Of a stretch of DNA of 64,000 nucleotides, positions 33,405 through 41,610 are shown one piece after another (position 1 is the stretch's first letter; the number at the start of each line of letters is the position of its first letter). Position numbers and translations under genes: made by a program. Below the pieces are notes generated by a model. The model searched no databases and was not told where the DNA came from. It saw nothing but the letters and a program-made list of their open reading frames with translations. The stretch is from JANQNX01 sp040217095 (GTDB taxonomy: Bacteria; Pseudomonadota; Gammaproteobacteria; Eutrophobiales; Eutrophobiaceae), in the NCBI GenBank assembly GCA_965229565.1, contig OZ245888.1, positions 1,364,001-1,428,000 on the forward strand, given 5' to 3'.

Positions 33405-35717
33405 ATGAACTGGTTGATAGCGCAACTGGAACACCTGCTGTTTACCCATCGCAAGTGGGTCATTGTGTTTTTCATACTGGTGACCTGTTTCATGGCCTGG
33501 TCTGCGTCCAGGCTGCAGGTTGATGCGGGGTTCAACAAGTTACTGCCGTTACAGCATGAATACATGCAAACCTTTCTGGAATACAACAAGGAGTTTGGTG
33601 GCGCTAACCGGGTATTGGTGGCACTCATCGCCAGGGACGGCAATATTTTTACAGCCGATTTTTTTGAATCTTTAAGAAAGGCAACCGACGAGGTCTTCTT
33701 TATTCCCGGTGTTGATCGTACCCGGGTCATGTCATTGTTTACGCCCAACGTGCGCTATACCGAGGTCGTTGAGGATGGCATTGCCGGCGGTAACGTTATC
33801 CCTGATGATTTCCAGGGCAGTGCCGAAGACCTGCAGCGCGTCAGGGCCAATATCATCAAGGCCGGTATCGTTGGCAAACTCGTTGCCAGTGATTTTTCCG
33901 GTGCGTTGATCAGTGCCCAGTTACTGGAAGTAGACCCGGAAACCGGGGATAAACTGGATTACCTCGAAGTTGCCAGCCAACTTGAAAACAAGCTCAGGCT
34001 GAATAACACCGACGATAATATTGATGTGCACATCATCGGTTTCGCCAAGGTGATAGGTGATATCACCGAGGGTGCGGGCCAGGTCGTATTTTTCTTTTTT
34101 ATTACGTTGCTGATAACGAGCCTGCTGGTGATTTTCTATGCCCAGTCAGTCAAGCTGGCTGCATTGCCATTGCTGTCATCATTAATTGCTGTGATCTGGC
34201 AAATCGGCGTGTTGCCGTTGCTGGGTTACGGTATTGATCCCATGTCCATACTGGTGCCGTTCCTGGTATTTGCCATCGGTGTCAGTCACGGCGTACAAAT
34301 GCTGAGTGCGGTAAGAGCAGAATGTTATCTCGGGGCAGATACCATGACCGCGGCACGCACGGCATTTCGCCGGTTGTTCGTGCCCGGCATGATCGCGCTG
34401 ATCAGCGACTGTATCGGTTTTATCACGATACTGTTAATCGAGATCGAGATTATCCAGGAAATGGCGATCACGGCCAGCCTGGGTATTGCCATGCTTATAT
34501 TGACCAACCTGTTCCTGTTGCCAGTGCTGTTGTCGTATATGCATACGGACGATGCCTACCATGAAAAACTGAAACAGCGAGCCCGCCGCTTGATAAGCAC
34601 ATGGCGCAAATTATCACTCGTTACCCACCGACCTATTGCCATGCGCATCGTACTGGTATCGGTAGTCATCTTTTTACTCGGATTCAACCAGGCCGCACAA
34701 ATCAAGATAGGTGATCTGCACCGGGGCGTACCCGAACTGCACGATGATTCACGCTATAATATCGATACCGGGGTGATTACCGACAAGTTTTCTATCGGTG
34801 TTGATGTACTGACCGTGATCGCCGAGACGAAACCGGAAGGCTGTATTGATTATGCCTCAATGGAAAGAATTGATCGCTTTGCCTGGCATATGTTGAATAC
34901 CGAGGGCGTGCAAACTGTCACAACGTTGCCCCTGCTGGTCAGGCGTATCAATGCCGGCTGGAACGAGGGCAGTATGAAGTGGCGGGTCATCCCGGGCAAT
35001 TCATCCCTGCTTGCGCAATCCGTGGCCTATGTGCCAACTTCTACCGGCCTTCTGAATAGTGATTGCAGTGTTATGCCGGTCATGATCTTCACGGCCGATC
35101 ACAAGGCTGAAACGATTGATACCATCCTTGCCAGTATCGACAGTTTTCTAGAAAACAATCCGGACGATACGGTGAATTTCAGACTGGCGACAGGTAATGT
35201 CGGGATGATGGCGGCGAGTAACCAGGAGGTCGCTGCGGCACAATTCCCGATCCTGTTTTATGTATTTGCCGCGGTCATTGTGCTTTGCCTTGTGACCTTT
35301 CGTTCCCTGTTGGCCACTTTCAGCATTATCTACCCGCTGGCTTTGGTATCTGTGCTGGCCTACAGCCTGATGACCTGGCTTGAGATTGGTCTGAAGGTAA
35401 ATACTCTGCCCGTCGTTGCGTTGGGAGTCGGAATCGGTATTGATTACGGTATCTATATATACAGTCGTTACAAGTCGTTGCTGGAGCAGGGTGCGATTGC
35501 AGATGAAGCCTGCTTCCAGACATTCTCAACCACCGGTTTCAGCGTCATTTTTACCGGCATAACCCTGGCCGCCGGTGTGATTACCTGGATATTCTCACCA
35601 CTGAAGTTTCAGGCAGACATGGGTATCCTGTTAACCTTCATGTTTCTGTTTAACATGCTGGCAGCAATCCTGCTGATACCATCCATGCGCAGTTTGTTTA
35701 TGGCGAAGAGTGAGTAG
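33405..35717 (+). CDS. RND/MMPL-family transporter permease
   Basis: This 770-residue inner-membrane protein has the RND layout: one membrane helix (about 18-35), a periplasmic domain, five or six helices (about 225-385), a second periplasmic domain and a last bundle (about 620-765). Seen are PFLVFAIGVSHGVQM and the later GVGIGIDYGIYIYSRYK, typical of the HAE3/MMPL subgroup. It most likely moves hydrophobic compounds such as lipids or sterol-like molecules with help from the DUF1302, DUF1329 and YCF48 proteins. That cargo assignment is inference. It directly abuts the YCF48 gene. Confidence 0.9.
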   Translation: MNWLIAQLEHLLFTHRKWVIVFFILVTCFMAWSASRLQVDAGFNKLLPLQHEYMQTFLEYNKEFGGANRVLVALIARDGNIFTADFFESLRKATDEVFFIPGVDRTRVMSLFTPNVRYTEVVEDGIAGGNVIPDDFQGSAEDLQRVRANIIKAGIVGKLVASDFSGALISAQLLEVDPETGDKLDYLEVASQLENKLRLNNTDDNIDVHIIGFAKVIGDITEGAGQVVFFFFITLLITSLLVIFYAQSVKLAALPLLSSLIAVIWQIGVLPLLGYGIDPMSILVPFLVFAIGVSHGVQMLSAVRAECYLGADTMTAARTAFRRLFVPGMIALISDCIGFITILLIEIEIIQEMAITASLGIAMLILTNLFLLPVLLSYMHTDDAYHEKLKQRARRLISTWRKLSLVTHRPIAMRIVLVSVVIFLLGFNQAAQIKIGDLHRGVPELHDDSRYNIDTGVITDKFSIGVDVLTVIAETKPEGCIDYASMERIDRFAWHMLNTEGVQTVTTLPLLVRRINAGWNEGSMKWRVIPGNSSLLAQSVAYVPTSTGLLNSDCSVMPVMIFTADHKAETIDTILASIDSFLENNPDDTVNFRLATGNVGMMAASNQEVAAAQFPILFYVFAAVIVLCLVTFRSLLATFSIIYPLALVSVLAYSLMTWLEIGLKVNTLPVVALGVGIGIDYGIYIYSRYKSLLEQGAIADEACFQTFSTTGFSVIFTGITLAAGVITWIFSPLKFQADMGILLTFMFLFNMLAAILLIPSMRSLFMAKSE

Positions 35718-35756
35718 TGATTGGTGAATGGTGAGTAGTGAGTAGGCTGATTCGCT
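35713..35756. repeat. short array, complementary counterpart of the one at 32298
   Basis: TGAGTAGTGATTGGTGAATG and variants follow the RND stop. Read on the other strand they give ATTCACC and AATCAC units as at 32298-32364. The two arrays bracket the YCF48-RND pair in inverted orientation. Confidence 0.45.
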
Positions 35757-35772
35757 ATAGTTGCTTAAGATT

Positions 35773-35872
35773 AGTGGGGTCAGAGTAAACTTTTGAATTT
35801 AGTGGTTATAAATGTAATCTGTCCGACATATAGATATATGTACTGTTGAGAAAAGTTTACTCTGACCCCACT
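35773..35872. mobile_element. 100-bp MITE-like element with perfect 22-bp terminal inverted repeats
   Basis: Left arm 35773-35794 (containing GTGGGGTCAGAGTAAACTTT) and right arm 35851-35872 are exact reverse complements, separated by 56 AT-rich bases. No open frame lies between them. A diverged single arm occurs at 17991-18012. From memory, the GGGGTCAGAGTAAAC sequence is widespread in gammaproteobacterial genomes next to IS200-like Y1 transposases. None is present in this window, so mobilisation would be in trans. Confidence 0.65.
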
Positions 35873-35980
35873 TATTACAACAGTCGCTTCGGACGTCATG
35901 TCCTCTCGCGACACTCATGCGTCCATGCATTTCGTCCGTGTAGCTCGCCCTCCGGGCAAACAATTGGCTGCAGGAGTCGA

Positions 35981-36050
35981 CAATCTCGTATGGAACGAGA
36001 TTGGACCACGCAAGGCGTGGCCCGTAGGGTGAAGGCCATGGATGGCCTTC
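35981..36050. repeat. three consecutive perfect hairpins
   Basis: In the 410-nt gap between the RND gene and tRNA-Arg are three back-to-back inverted repeats: CAATCTCGT/ACGAGATTG (35981-36003, 5-nt loop), CCACGC/GCGTGG (36006-36020, 3-nt loop) and GAAGGCCAT/ATGGCCTTC (36031-36050, 2-nt loop). No gene is visible here. It resembles a REP/BIME-type cluster or a small structured RNA. The rest of the gap, apart from the 100-bp element, shows nothing I can name. Confidence 0.6.
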
Positions 36051-36127
36051 ATCAGCCTGCGACCGGTATATGAATACGCAGGTTCTTTAACTCTAAATAA
36101 TGATATTTAATTTTCAGACTTGGAAAA

Positions 36128-36203
36128 TGGTGCCCTGGGCAGGAGTCGAACCTGCGACCTACCGCTTAGGAGGCGGTTGCTCTATCCACTGAGCTACCAG
36201 GGC
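36128..36203 (-). tRNA. tRNA-Arg (anticodon CCT)
   Basis: The 76-nt minus-strand sequence folds as a tRNA: acceptor GCCCTGG pairs with CCAGGGC, followed by discriminator A and encoded CCA. The D arm has AGCTCAGTGG...GAGC, the anticodon stem ACCGC/GCGGT encloses CTCCTAA (anticodon CCT), and the T arm has GGTTCGACTCC. It reads AGG arginine codons. Confidence 0.96.
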
Positions 36204-36295
36204 CAGTTCTAGGAACGCAATACTATCTGATAAACTGGCCCTGATAAACCGCGTTGGACGCACACAAGAACCAAACACATTAAAACGGAATACAT

Positions 36296-37744
36296 ATGAA
36301 TCTTTGTCCTGTCATCCTGGCTGGTGGAGGCGGTACCCGTCTCTGGCCGTTATCCAGGGAGCATTATCCCAAGCAGTTCATCAACCTGTTTAACAACCGG
36401 TCGATGCTGCAAAACACCCTGACCCGCTTACAGGGACTGGAACAGGGTATACAGGTTGAGCCGCCACTGGTGGTCTGTAACGAGGTGCATCGATTCCTCG
36501 TTGCGGATCAATGCGAGGATATTGATCAACCGCTGAAGAATATCGTGCTGGAGAGCCAGGGTAGAAATACGGCCCCGGCGCTGACGATTGCGGCACTGTC
36601 GCTGCTCGCTGATGGTGGTGATGCCATGATGTTGATGATGCCCGCCGACCACGTAATCAAGGACGTCGAGCAATTTCAGCAGGCGATACGTATCGCCAGT
36701 CGCTATGTCGAAAAAGATTATCTTTTTACTTTCGGTATTTCACCGGCCTATCCGGATACCGGCTACGGCTATATTCATTATGCCGATGCCATGGAAACCG
36801 ATGGCGATTTTTCCATTAATCCCGTGTTGGGGTTCAAGGAGAAACCGGATGAAGAGACAGCCCGGGCCTATATTGATGCCGGGCATTATCTCTGGAACAG
36901 CGGCATCTTCATGATGAAGGCGTCTGTCTGGCTGCAACACATGAAGCATTACAACCCGGATATCGTGAAATCATGTAAACAGGCCTTTGAGCAAGGTGAG
37001 CAGGACAGCAAGTTCCTGCGGCTGGATGCTGAAAGCTTTGCCAATTGTCGCAGTGACTCTATTGATATCGGCGTCATGGAAAAATTGCTGGCCGATAATT
37101 CGAAACAGGTATTGACGATACCGATCGACATTGGTTGGTCTGACATGGGAGCCTGGTCATCGATCTGGCAACACGGGGAACTGGATGAAAATGGCAACTG
37201 CCTCGACGAAGATGTCCTGGTACTGGACACAAGCAACACGCTAATCAAAACACGCAACCGGCTGGTGGCCGCGATAGGGTGCGACAACCTGGTGATAGTT
37301 GATACCGATGATGTGACACTGGTGGCAAACAAGGACAAGACCCAGGACGTGAAAAAAGTCGTGGAACAGTTGAAACAGCAGGGACGCAATGAATGTCTTG
37401 AACACGTCAAGGTGCACCGTCCCTGGGGGACTTACCAGTCTGTTGATACGGGCAACACCTTCCAGGTAAAACGCCTTATTGTTAAACCCGGTAAAAAACT
37501 CTCATTACAATTACATCACAAGCGTGCAGAGCACTGGGTGGTGGTAAAGGGCACGGCCACGGTTACGCGTGGTGACGAGGTGTTTGAACTAAAAGAAAAT
37601 GAATCGACGTTTATTCCGCTGGAAGTGAAGCATAGACTTGAGAATGCAACCACTGAACCGCTGGAGATTATCGAAGTCCAATCCGGTAGTTACCTGGGAG
37701 AAGATGATATCGAGCGTTTCGACGATGATTTTGGCCGTAGTTAA
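36296..37744 (+). CDS. manC: mannose-1-phosphate guanylyltransferase/mannose-6-phosphate isomerase
   Basis: This 482-residue bifunctional enzyme makes GDP-mannose and can isomerise mannose-6-phosphate. The nucleotidyltransferase domain starts with PVILAGGGGTRLWPLSREHYPKQF (pyrophosphorylase loop) and contains MLMMPADHVI and EKP. The C-terminal type II isomerase cupin (about 370-480) has RPWGTYQ, GKKLSLQLHHKRAEHW and FIPLEVKHRLEN. It supplies activated mannose for polysaccharide or lipopolysaccharide. The next gene, arsS, starts 5 nt later, suggesting cotranscription. Confidence 0.95.
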   Translation: MNLCPVILAGGGGTRLWPLSREHYPKQFINLFNNRSMLQNTLTRLQGLEQGIQVEPPLVVCNEVHRFLVADQCEDIDQPLKNIVLESQGRNTAPALTIAALSLLADGGDAMMLMMPADHVIKDVEQFQQAIRIASRYVEKDYLFTFGISPAYPDTGYGYIHYADAMETDGDFSINPVLGFKEKPDEETARAYIDAGHYLWNSGIFMMKASVWLQHMKHYNPDIVKSCKQAFEQGEQDSKFLRLDAESFANCRSDSIDIGVMEKLLADNSKQVLTIPIDIGWSDMGAWSSIWQHGELDENGNCLDEDVLVLDTSNTLIKTRNRLVAAIGCDNLVIVDTDDVTLVANKDKTQDVKKVVEQLKQQGRNECLEHVKVHRPWGTYQSVDTGNTFQVKRLIVKPGKKLSLQLHHKRAEHWVVVKGTATVTRGDEVFELKENESTFIPLEVKHRLENATTEPLEIIEVQSGSYLGEDDIERFDDDFGRS

Positions 37745-37749
37745 ATACA

Positions 37750-38709
37750 ATGCATGATTGCCTGCCATACCTGGAACAACACCGGTTCCCGGCAATATCG
37801 CGACGTGATACCACCACGCTGCAAATCAATATAGGCCTGAAGTGTAACCAGCAGTGCGTCCACTGCCACGTCAATGCCAGTCCCAAACGTACAGAGATGA
37901 TGTCCGGAGAAACCCTGGCAAACGTCAGGCAATATCTCGATAACAACAATATAGCCACGCTGGACATCACCGGCGGCGCACCCGAGTTACACCCGGGTTT
38001 CATGGACCTGGTTGAATATGCCTGTGAACGGGATATCCATGTGATTGATCGCTGCAACCTGACTGTGCTGTTCGAACCTGGCATGGATGAATTGCCCGAG
38101 TTCCTGGCCCAACATAAGGTAGAGATTGTTGCCTCGTTGCCGTGTTATTCAATGGATAATGTCGACCGTCAGCGTGGTGATGGTGTGTTTGCCAGGAGTA
38201 TTGCCGCGTTACAGAAACTGAATAGCCATGGTTACGGTATGGCCGAAAGCGAACTGAAGCTGAACCTGGTATATAACCCGCAGGGCCCGACATTACCTCC
38301 TTCACAGGCAGAATTACAACAGGCATACCAGGAGCACCTCTACCAGGATTACGGTATCCGTTTTAATGAACTATACACGCTATGTAATATGCCGATTAAA
38401 CGCTTCGGCAGTATGCTGATCTCGAATAAACAACTAGACCCTTACCTGGAGCTATTAACGCAATCACATCGAGACGAAAACCTGGAAGGCGTCATGTGCC
38501 GTGATTTGATCAGCGTGGACTGGCAGGGTTACGTGTATGACTGCGACTTCAACCAGATGCTGGGGATAAACATCATGGATAGCAAGACACCAATACACCT
38601 GTCCGAACTTATCCAGCAACAGTTGAGTGGTAAACCGATTGCCGTGCGCGCGCACTGCTTCGGTTGTACGGCAGGACAGGGCAGCAGTTGTGGTGGTGCG
38701 TTAAGCTGA
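37750..38709 (+). CDS. arsS: radical SAM protein ArsS (arsenosugar biosynthesis family)
   Basis: This 319-residue enzyme has the radical-SAM cluster motif C32xxxC36xxC39 in LKCNQQCVHCH, ITGGAPELHPGF as the SAM-binding region, and a Cys-rich C-terminal domain (CRDLISVDWQGYVYDCDFNQ, HCFGCTAGQGSSCGG). This is the ArsS architecture, implicated in joining a deoxyadenosyl group to dimethylarsenite on the way to arsenosugars. The partner methyltransferase ArsM is not in the window, so an arsenic role is assumed from the family. Two small genes that recur with ArsS follow. Confidence 0.9.
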   Translation: MHDCLPYLEQHRFPAISRRDTTTLQINIGLKCNQQCVHCHVNASPKRTEMMSGETLANVRQYLDNNNIATLDITGGAPELHPGFMDLVEYACERDIHVIDRCNLTVLFEPGMDELPEFLAQHKVEIVASLPCYSMDNVDRQRGDGVFARSIAALQKLNSHGYGMAESELKLNLVYNPQGPTLPPSQAELQQAYQEHLYQDYGIRFNELYTLCNMPIKRFGSMLISNKQLDPYLELLTQSHRDENLEGVMCRDLISVDWQGYVYDCDFNQMLGINIMDSKTPIHLSELIQQQLSGKPIAVRAHCFGCTAGQGSSCGGALS

Positions 38710-38731
38710 CCAGGGCTTTATTGCCATTACC

Positions 38732-39397
38732 ATGCTGACTCTCATCGTCCCTGTACTCAACGAGTCCGAATTAATCACGCCTTTTTTATCGTCGCTACAG
38801 CCATTACGCCAATCCGGTTGCGAGGTGATCGTGGTAGACGGGGGCAGTACCGATGATACGGTTGCCCTGGCCACGCCGCTGGTTGACAGTGTCATCCATT
38901 CGGACAAGGGCCGTGGCAGGCAAATGAATGCCGGTGCAGCGCAGGCCACAAATGACATTCTGTTGTTTGTGCATGTGGACAGCGTACTCCCGGTAAACCT
39001 GCCAGAACTGGTAACAAGTAGTTGTTACCCCGGTAACTGGGGCTTTTTCCAGGTGCAACTCAGCGGCAGACATCCCTTGTTTCGTATGATTGAATCTTGC
39101 ATGAATACTCGTTCACGTCTAACCGGCGTCGCCACGGGTGACCAGTGTTTAATTATAGGAAAGGAGTTGTTTATAAAATCAGGCGGATTTCCTGATATTC
39201 CCTTGATGGAAGACGTGGCTTTCACCAAAACCCTGAAACAACACATGTCGCCTGTCGTCATTTATGAAAGAGTCATCACCTCCAGTAGACGCTGGGAGCA
39301 GCAGGGAATAATCAAGACAATCCTGCAAATGTGGTGGTTAAGACTACTGTATTTTCTCGGTGTTTCTCCCGAGCGACTTGTGAAATCTTATTATTGA
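38732..39397 (+). CDS. TIGR04283-type family 2 glycosyltransferase
   Basis: This 221-residue GT-A glycosyltransferase begins LTLIVPVLNESELI and has VIVVDGGSTDDT (about 33-44) and a DxD-like HVDSVLP. C-terminal IMEDVAF-type text appears as PLMEDVAFTKTL, and a single hydrophobic helix closes the protein (MWWLRLLYFLGV). These short enzymes are repeatedly found beside ArsS and the next gene. It starts 22 nt after arsS and ends 1 nt before the next gene. The sugar and acceptor are unknown. Confidence 0.88.
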   Translation: MLTLIVPVLNESELITPFLSSLQPLRQSGCEVIVVDGGSTDDTVALATPLVDSVIHSDKGRGRQMNAGAAQATNDILLFVHVDSVLPVNLPELVTSSCYPGNWGFFQVQLSGRHPLFRMIESCMNTRSRLTGVATGDQCLIIGKELFIKSGGFPDIPLMEDVAFTKTLKQHMSPVVIYERVITSSRRWEQQGIIKTILQMWWLRLLYFLGVSPERLVKSYY

Positions 39398-39398
39398 T

Positions 39399-40022
39399 AT
39401 GCATGACGACGTGGTATTGATCGTGTTTTCCCGGGCGCCCGAGCCTGGCAAGGTCAAGACGCGTCTGATCGATGCCGTGGGCGAGCAACAGGCAACAGAT
39501 ATTTATAAACAGCTGTTGGCCAATACCATCAAAGCGGCGGTGAGCTCGGCATTCAGCCAGGTTGAGTTATGTATCGCTGGTGATGTCGAACATCCTTTTA
39601 TTAAATCAATCAGTGAAGAATACGGTTTCCCGGTTTATGCCCAACAGGGTGATGACCTGGGAATGCGTATGTACCATGCGCTGGCACAGGCGCTACTGCG
39701 TTACAGTGGCGCGGTGCTGGTCGGTTGCGATTGTGCAGGCTTGACAGAAGATGATCTTAACCAGGCACGCGAGGCCTTGCTGGAAAGAACAGAGGTGGTG
39801 TTAGGCCCGAGCACGGATGGCGGTTATTACCTGGTCGGTATGTCTCAGCCTTACCAGGAACTGTTTACTGATATGCCATGGGGTAGTGAGACTGTACTGC
39901 AGGAAACACTGGCACGGATAAAACAACAGGGTCTTGGTACCACTTTAATAGCCGAACATACGGATATTGATTTTCCGGAAGATCTTGGTCAGTTAAGCAC
40001 AAACGAAGCAGGAAAAAACTGA
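39399..40022 (+). CDS. TIGR04282-type glycosyltransferase/nucleotidyltransferase-like protein
   Basis: This 207-residue protein begins VLIVFSRAPEPGKVKTRL, then has GVLVGCDCAG-type text (AVLVGCDCAGLTEDDL) and LGPSTDGGYYLVGM. This is the TIGR04282 family, GT-A-like proteins linked by neighbourhood to arsenosugar or cofactor biosynthesis. It follows the TIGR04283 gene with a 1-nt gap, so the pair is likely cotranslated. The precise reaction is unproven. Confidence 0.88.
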   Translation: MHDDVVLIVFSRAPEPGKVKTRLIDAVGEQQATDIYKQLLANTIKAAVSSAFSQVELCIAGDVEHPFIKSISEEYGFPVYAQQGDDLGMRMYHALAQALLRYSGAVLVGCDCAGLTEDDLNQAREALLERTEVVLGPSTDGGYYLVGMSQPYQELFTDMPWGSETVLQETLARIKQQGLGTTLIAEHTDIDFPEDLGQLSTNEAGKN

Positions 40023-40067
40023 TGTTCATACATAGTTATGCGAAAAAAACTCTCCTGACGTATTATT

Positions 40068-40670
40068 ATGCCTGAACCCGAGCCAGCGAGAATCAAGACC
40101 TTTGCTACACCGAAAGATCTCGGCCAGTGGCTACAGGTCAACCACGCTACAGAAAGAGAGCTTTGGGTTAAAATATTTAAAAAAAAGACCAGCATTCCAA
40201 GCGTGACCTGGGACGACGTTGTGATTGAAGCGCTGTGCTGGGGATGGATCGACGGCATCAGGAAGTCAATCGACGACGAAGCTTATTTACAGCGAATTAC
40301 TCCCAGAAAAGCGCGAAGCAACTGGTCTGAAAGAAACATAGAACATGCGGAGCGTTTGATAAGAGAAGGTCGAATGACGAAGCCGGGGTTCGTACATATT
40401 GATGCTGCTAAAGCGGATGGTCGGTGGGAAAATGTTTACGTGGCGAGTAAAATAGAAGTGCCTGTGGATTTTATGGCAGAAATGGAAAGCAGGCCAAAGG
40501 CGAGACAGTTTTTTGAAACGCTCACTAAATCCAGTCGTTATGTTATTGCATATGGACTGACAAGTGCAAAGAGACCAGAGACCAGGCAGAAGCGATTTAA
40601 ACAATACATGAATATGCTTTTGCACGAAGAACATCCAGACGCCGGCAAAAAAAAGGCGAGAAAAGCCTAA
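40068..40670 (+). CDS. YdeI/OmpD-associated family protein
   Basis: This 200-residue cytosolic protein matches the YdeI family: F.TP.DLGQWL at the start, ELWVKIFKKKTSIPSVTWDD, EALCWGWIDGIRK (about 56-68) and ITPRKARSNWSERN. The function is unknown; some relatives are annotated as bacteriocin protection proteins. A Lys/Arg-rich C-terminus is present. It stands alone between the sugar genes and an oxidoreductase. Confidence 0.88.
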   Translation: MPEPEPARIKTFATPKDLGQWLQVNHATERELWVKIFKKKTSIPSVTWDDVVIEALCWGWIDGIRKSIDDEAYLQRITPRKARSNWSERNIEHAERLIREGRMTKPGFVHIDAAKADGRWENVYVASKIEVPVDFMAEMESRPKARQFFETLTKSSRYVIAYGLTSAKRPETRQKRFKQYMNMLLHEEHPDAGKKKARKA

Positions 40671-40750
40671 TAGAATTTTCAAATCCACGTTTATTAGCAC
40701 TCCCTCCAATTCGAGCTAAGCGCTATGTAAACGCGGGATAAAGTTTCGTT

Positions 40751-41497
40751 ATGCATCACAAACATTTGGATATGAAAAAAGTATTGGTGGTAGGAGCAAG
40801 TGGGGCAACCGGCAAACTTCTTGTTGCGGACTTGTTAAGTCGGGGCGTCGACGTAATTGCCGTTGTTAGACCGACGAGTTCCTTGAAGAACACATTTGAA
40901 AGCTACCCGAATTATCAAGAAGTTTCTGCCAGTATCACCGAGATGGCGAACAAGGAGTTGACACCCTTGCTCAGAGATTGCGATGTAGTTATGTCCTGTC
41001 TTGGGCATAACCTGACGTTTCGAGGCCTGTTTGGCGAGCCCAGGCGACTGGTTTCTGAAACAATTGAAAAATTATCCAGGGCAATCGTATTGTTAAAGCC
41101 AGACAGGAAGGTAAAGATCATACTGATGAATACAACAGGCAACAGTAATCGTGATATTCCAGAGGTTCCTGCTCTGTCACAAAGAATTGTCATTTCTATA
41201 CTGAGAGTGCTTCTTCCACCACATGTTGATAACGAACGGGCTGCTGACTTTCTCAGGTCCTGCATCGGGCAACAACACCAATTTATTGAATGGGTTGTTG
41301 TGAGGCCGGATAGTCTTACCGATGAAGCCGAAGTGTCCCGATATGAAATTCACCCGTCTCCTACGAGAAACGCCATATTTGATTCCGGCCTTACCAGTCG
41401 CATAAACGTTGCAAATTTTATGGCAAATCTGGCTACCGAGCCTGAGCAGTGGAACTTGTGGCGAGGACAGATGCCTGTTATTTACAATGATGTATAA
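40751..41497 (+). CDS. NAD(P)-binding NmrA/SDR-like protein
   Basis: This 248-residue protein has an N-terminal Rossmann motif VLVVGASGATGKLLVADLL (about 11-29), followed by DVVMSCLG and IILMNTTGN at the positions of the second and fourth strands. It belongs to the NAD(P)H-binding atypical short-chain dehydrogenase group. The catalytic YxxxK is not evident, so it may be a redox sensor or binding protein. The start could also be the ATG at 40772. No operon partner is close. Confidence 0.8.
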   Translation: MHHKHLDMKKVLVVGASGATGKLLVADLLSRGVDVIAVVRPTSSLKNTFESYPNYQEVSASITEMANKELTPLLRDCDVVMSCLGHNLTFRGLFGEPRRLVSETIEKLSRAIVLLKPDRKVKIILMNTTGNSNRDIPEVPALSQRIVISILRVLLPPHVDNERAADFLRSCIGQQHQFIEWVVVRPDSLTDEAEVSRYEIHPSPTRNAIFDSGLTSRINVANFMANLATEPEQWNLWRGQMPVIYNDV

Positions 41498-41610
41498 CAA
41501 ACGCATGTTATTTTACACATCCAATGACTATGCGAGTAAAATAGTCACTGGTGCGAAGCTTTATGTGCGATACCTTTTTCCAGCCTGTGATGCCAGAAAC
41601 AGGGTAGGAA

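Noticed and set aside
35846..36073. 75-codon frame spanning the inverted-repeat arm and the three hairpins
   Set aside because: It begins inside the element arm and is explained by the palindromes. It has no protein-like features.
35718..36203. tRNA-Arg as attachment site of an integrated island
   Set aside because: No integrase, no second copy of the tRNA end and no island-like gene content are present nearby.
36296..40022. Complete arsenosugar pathway
   Set aside because: Only ArsS and two associated genes are visible. ArsM and other arsenic genes are not in the window.
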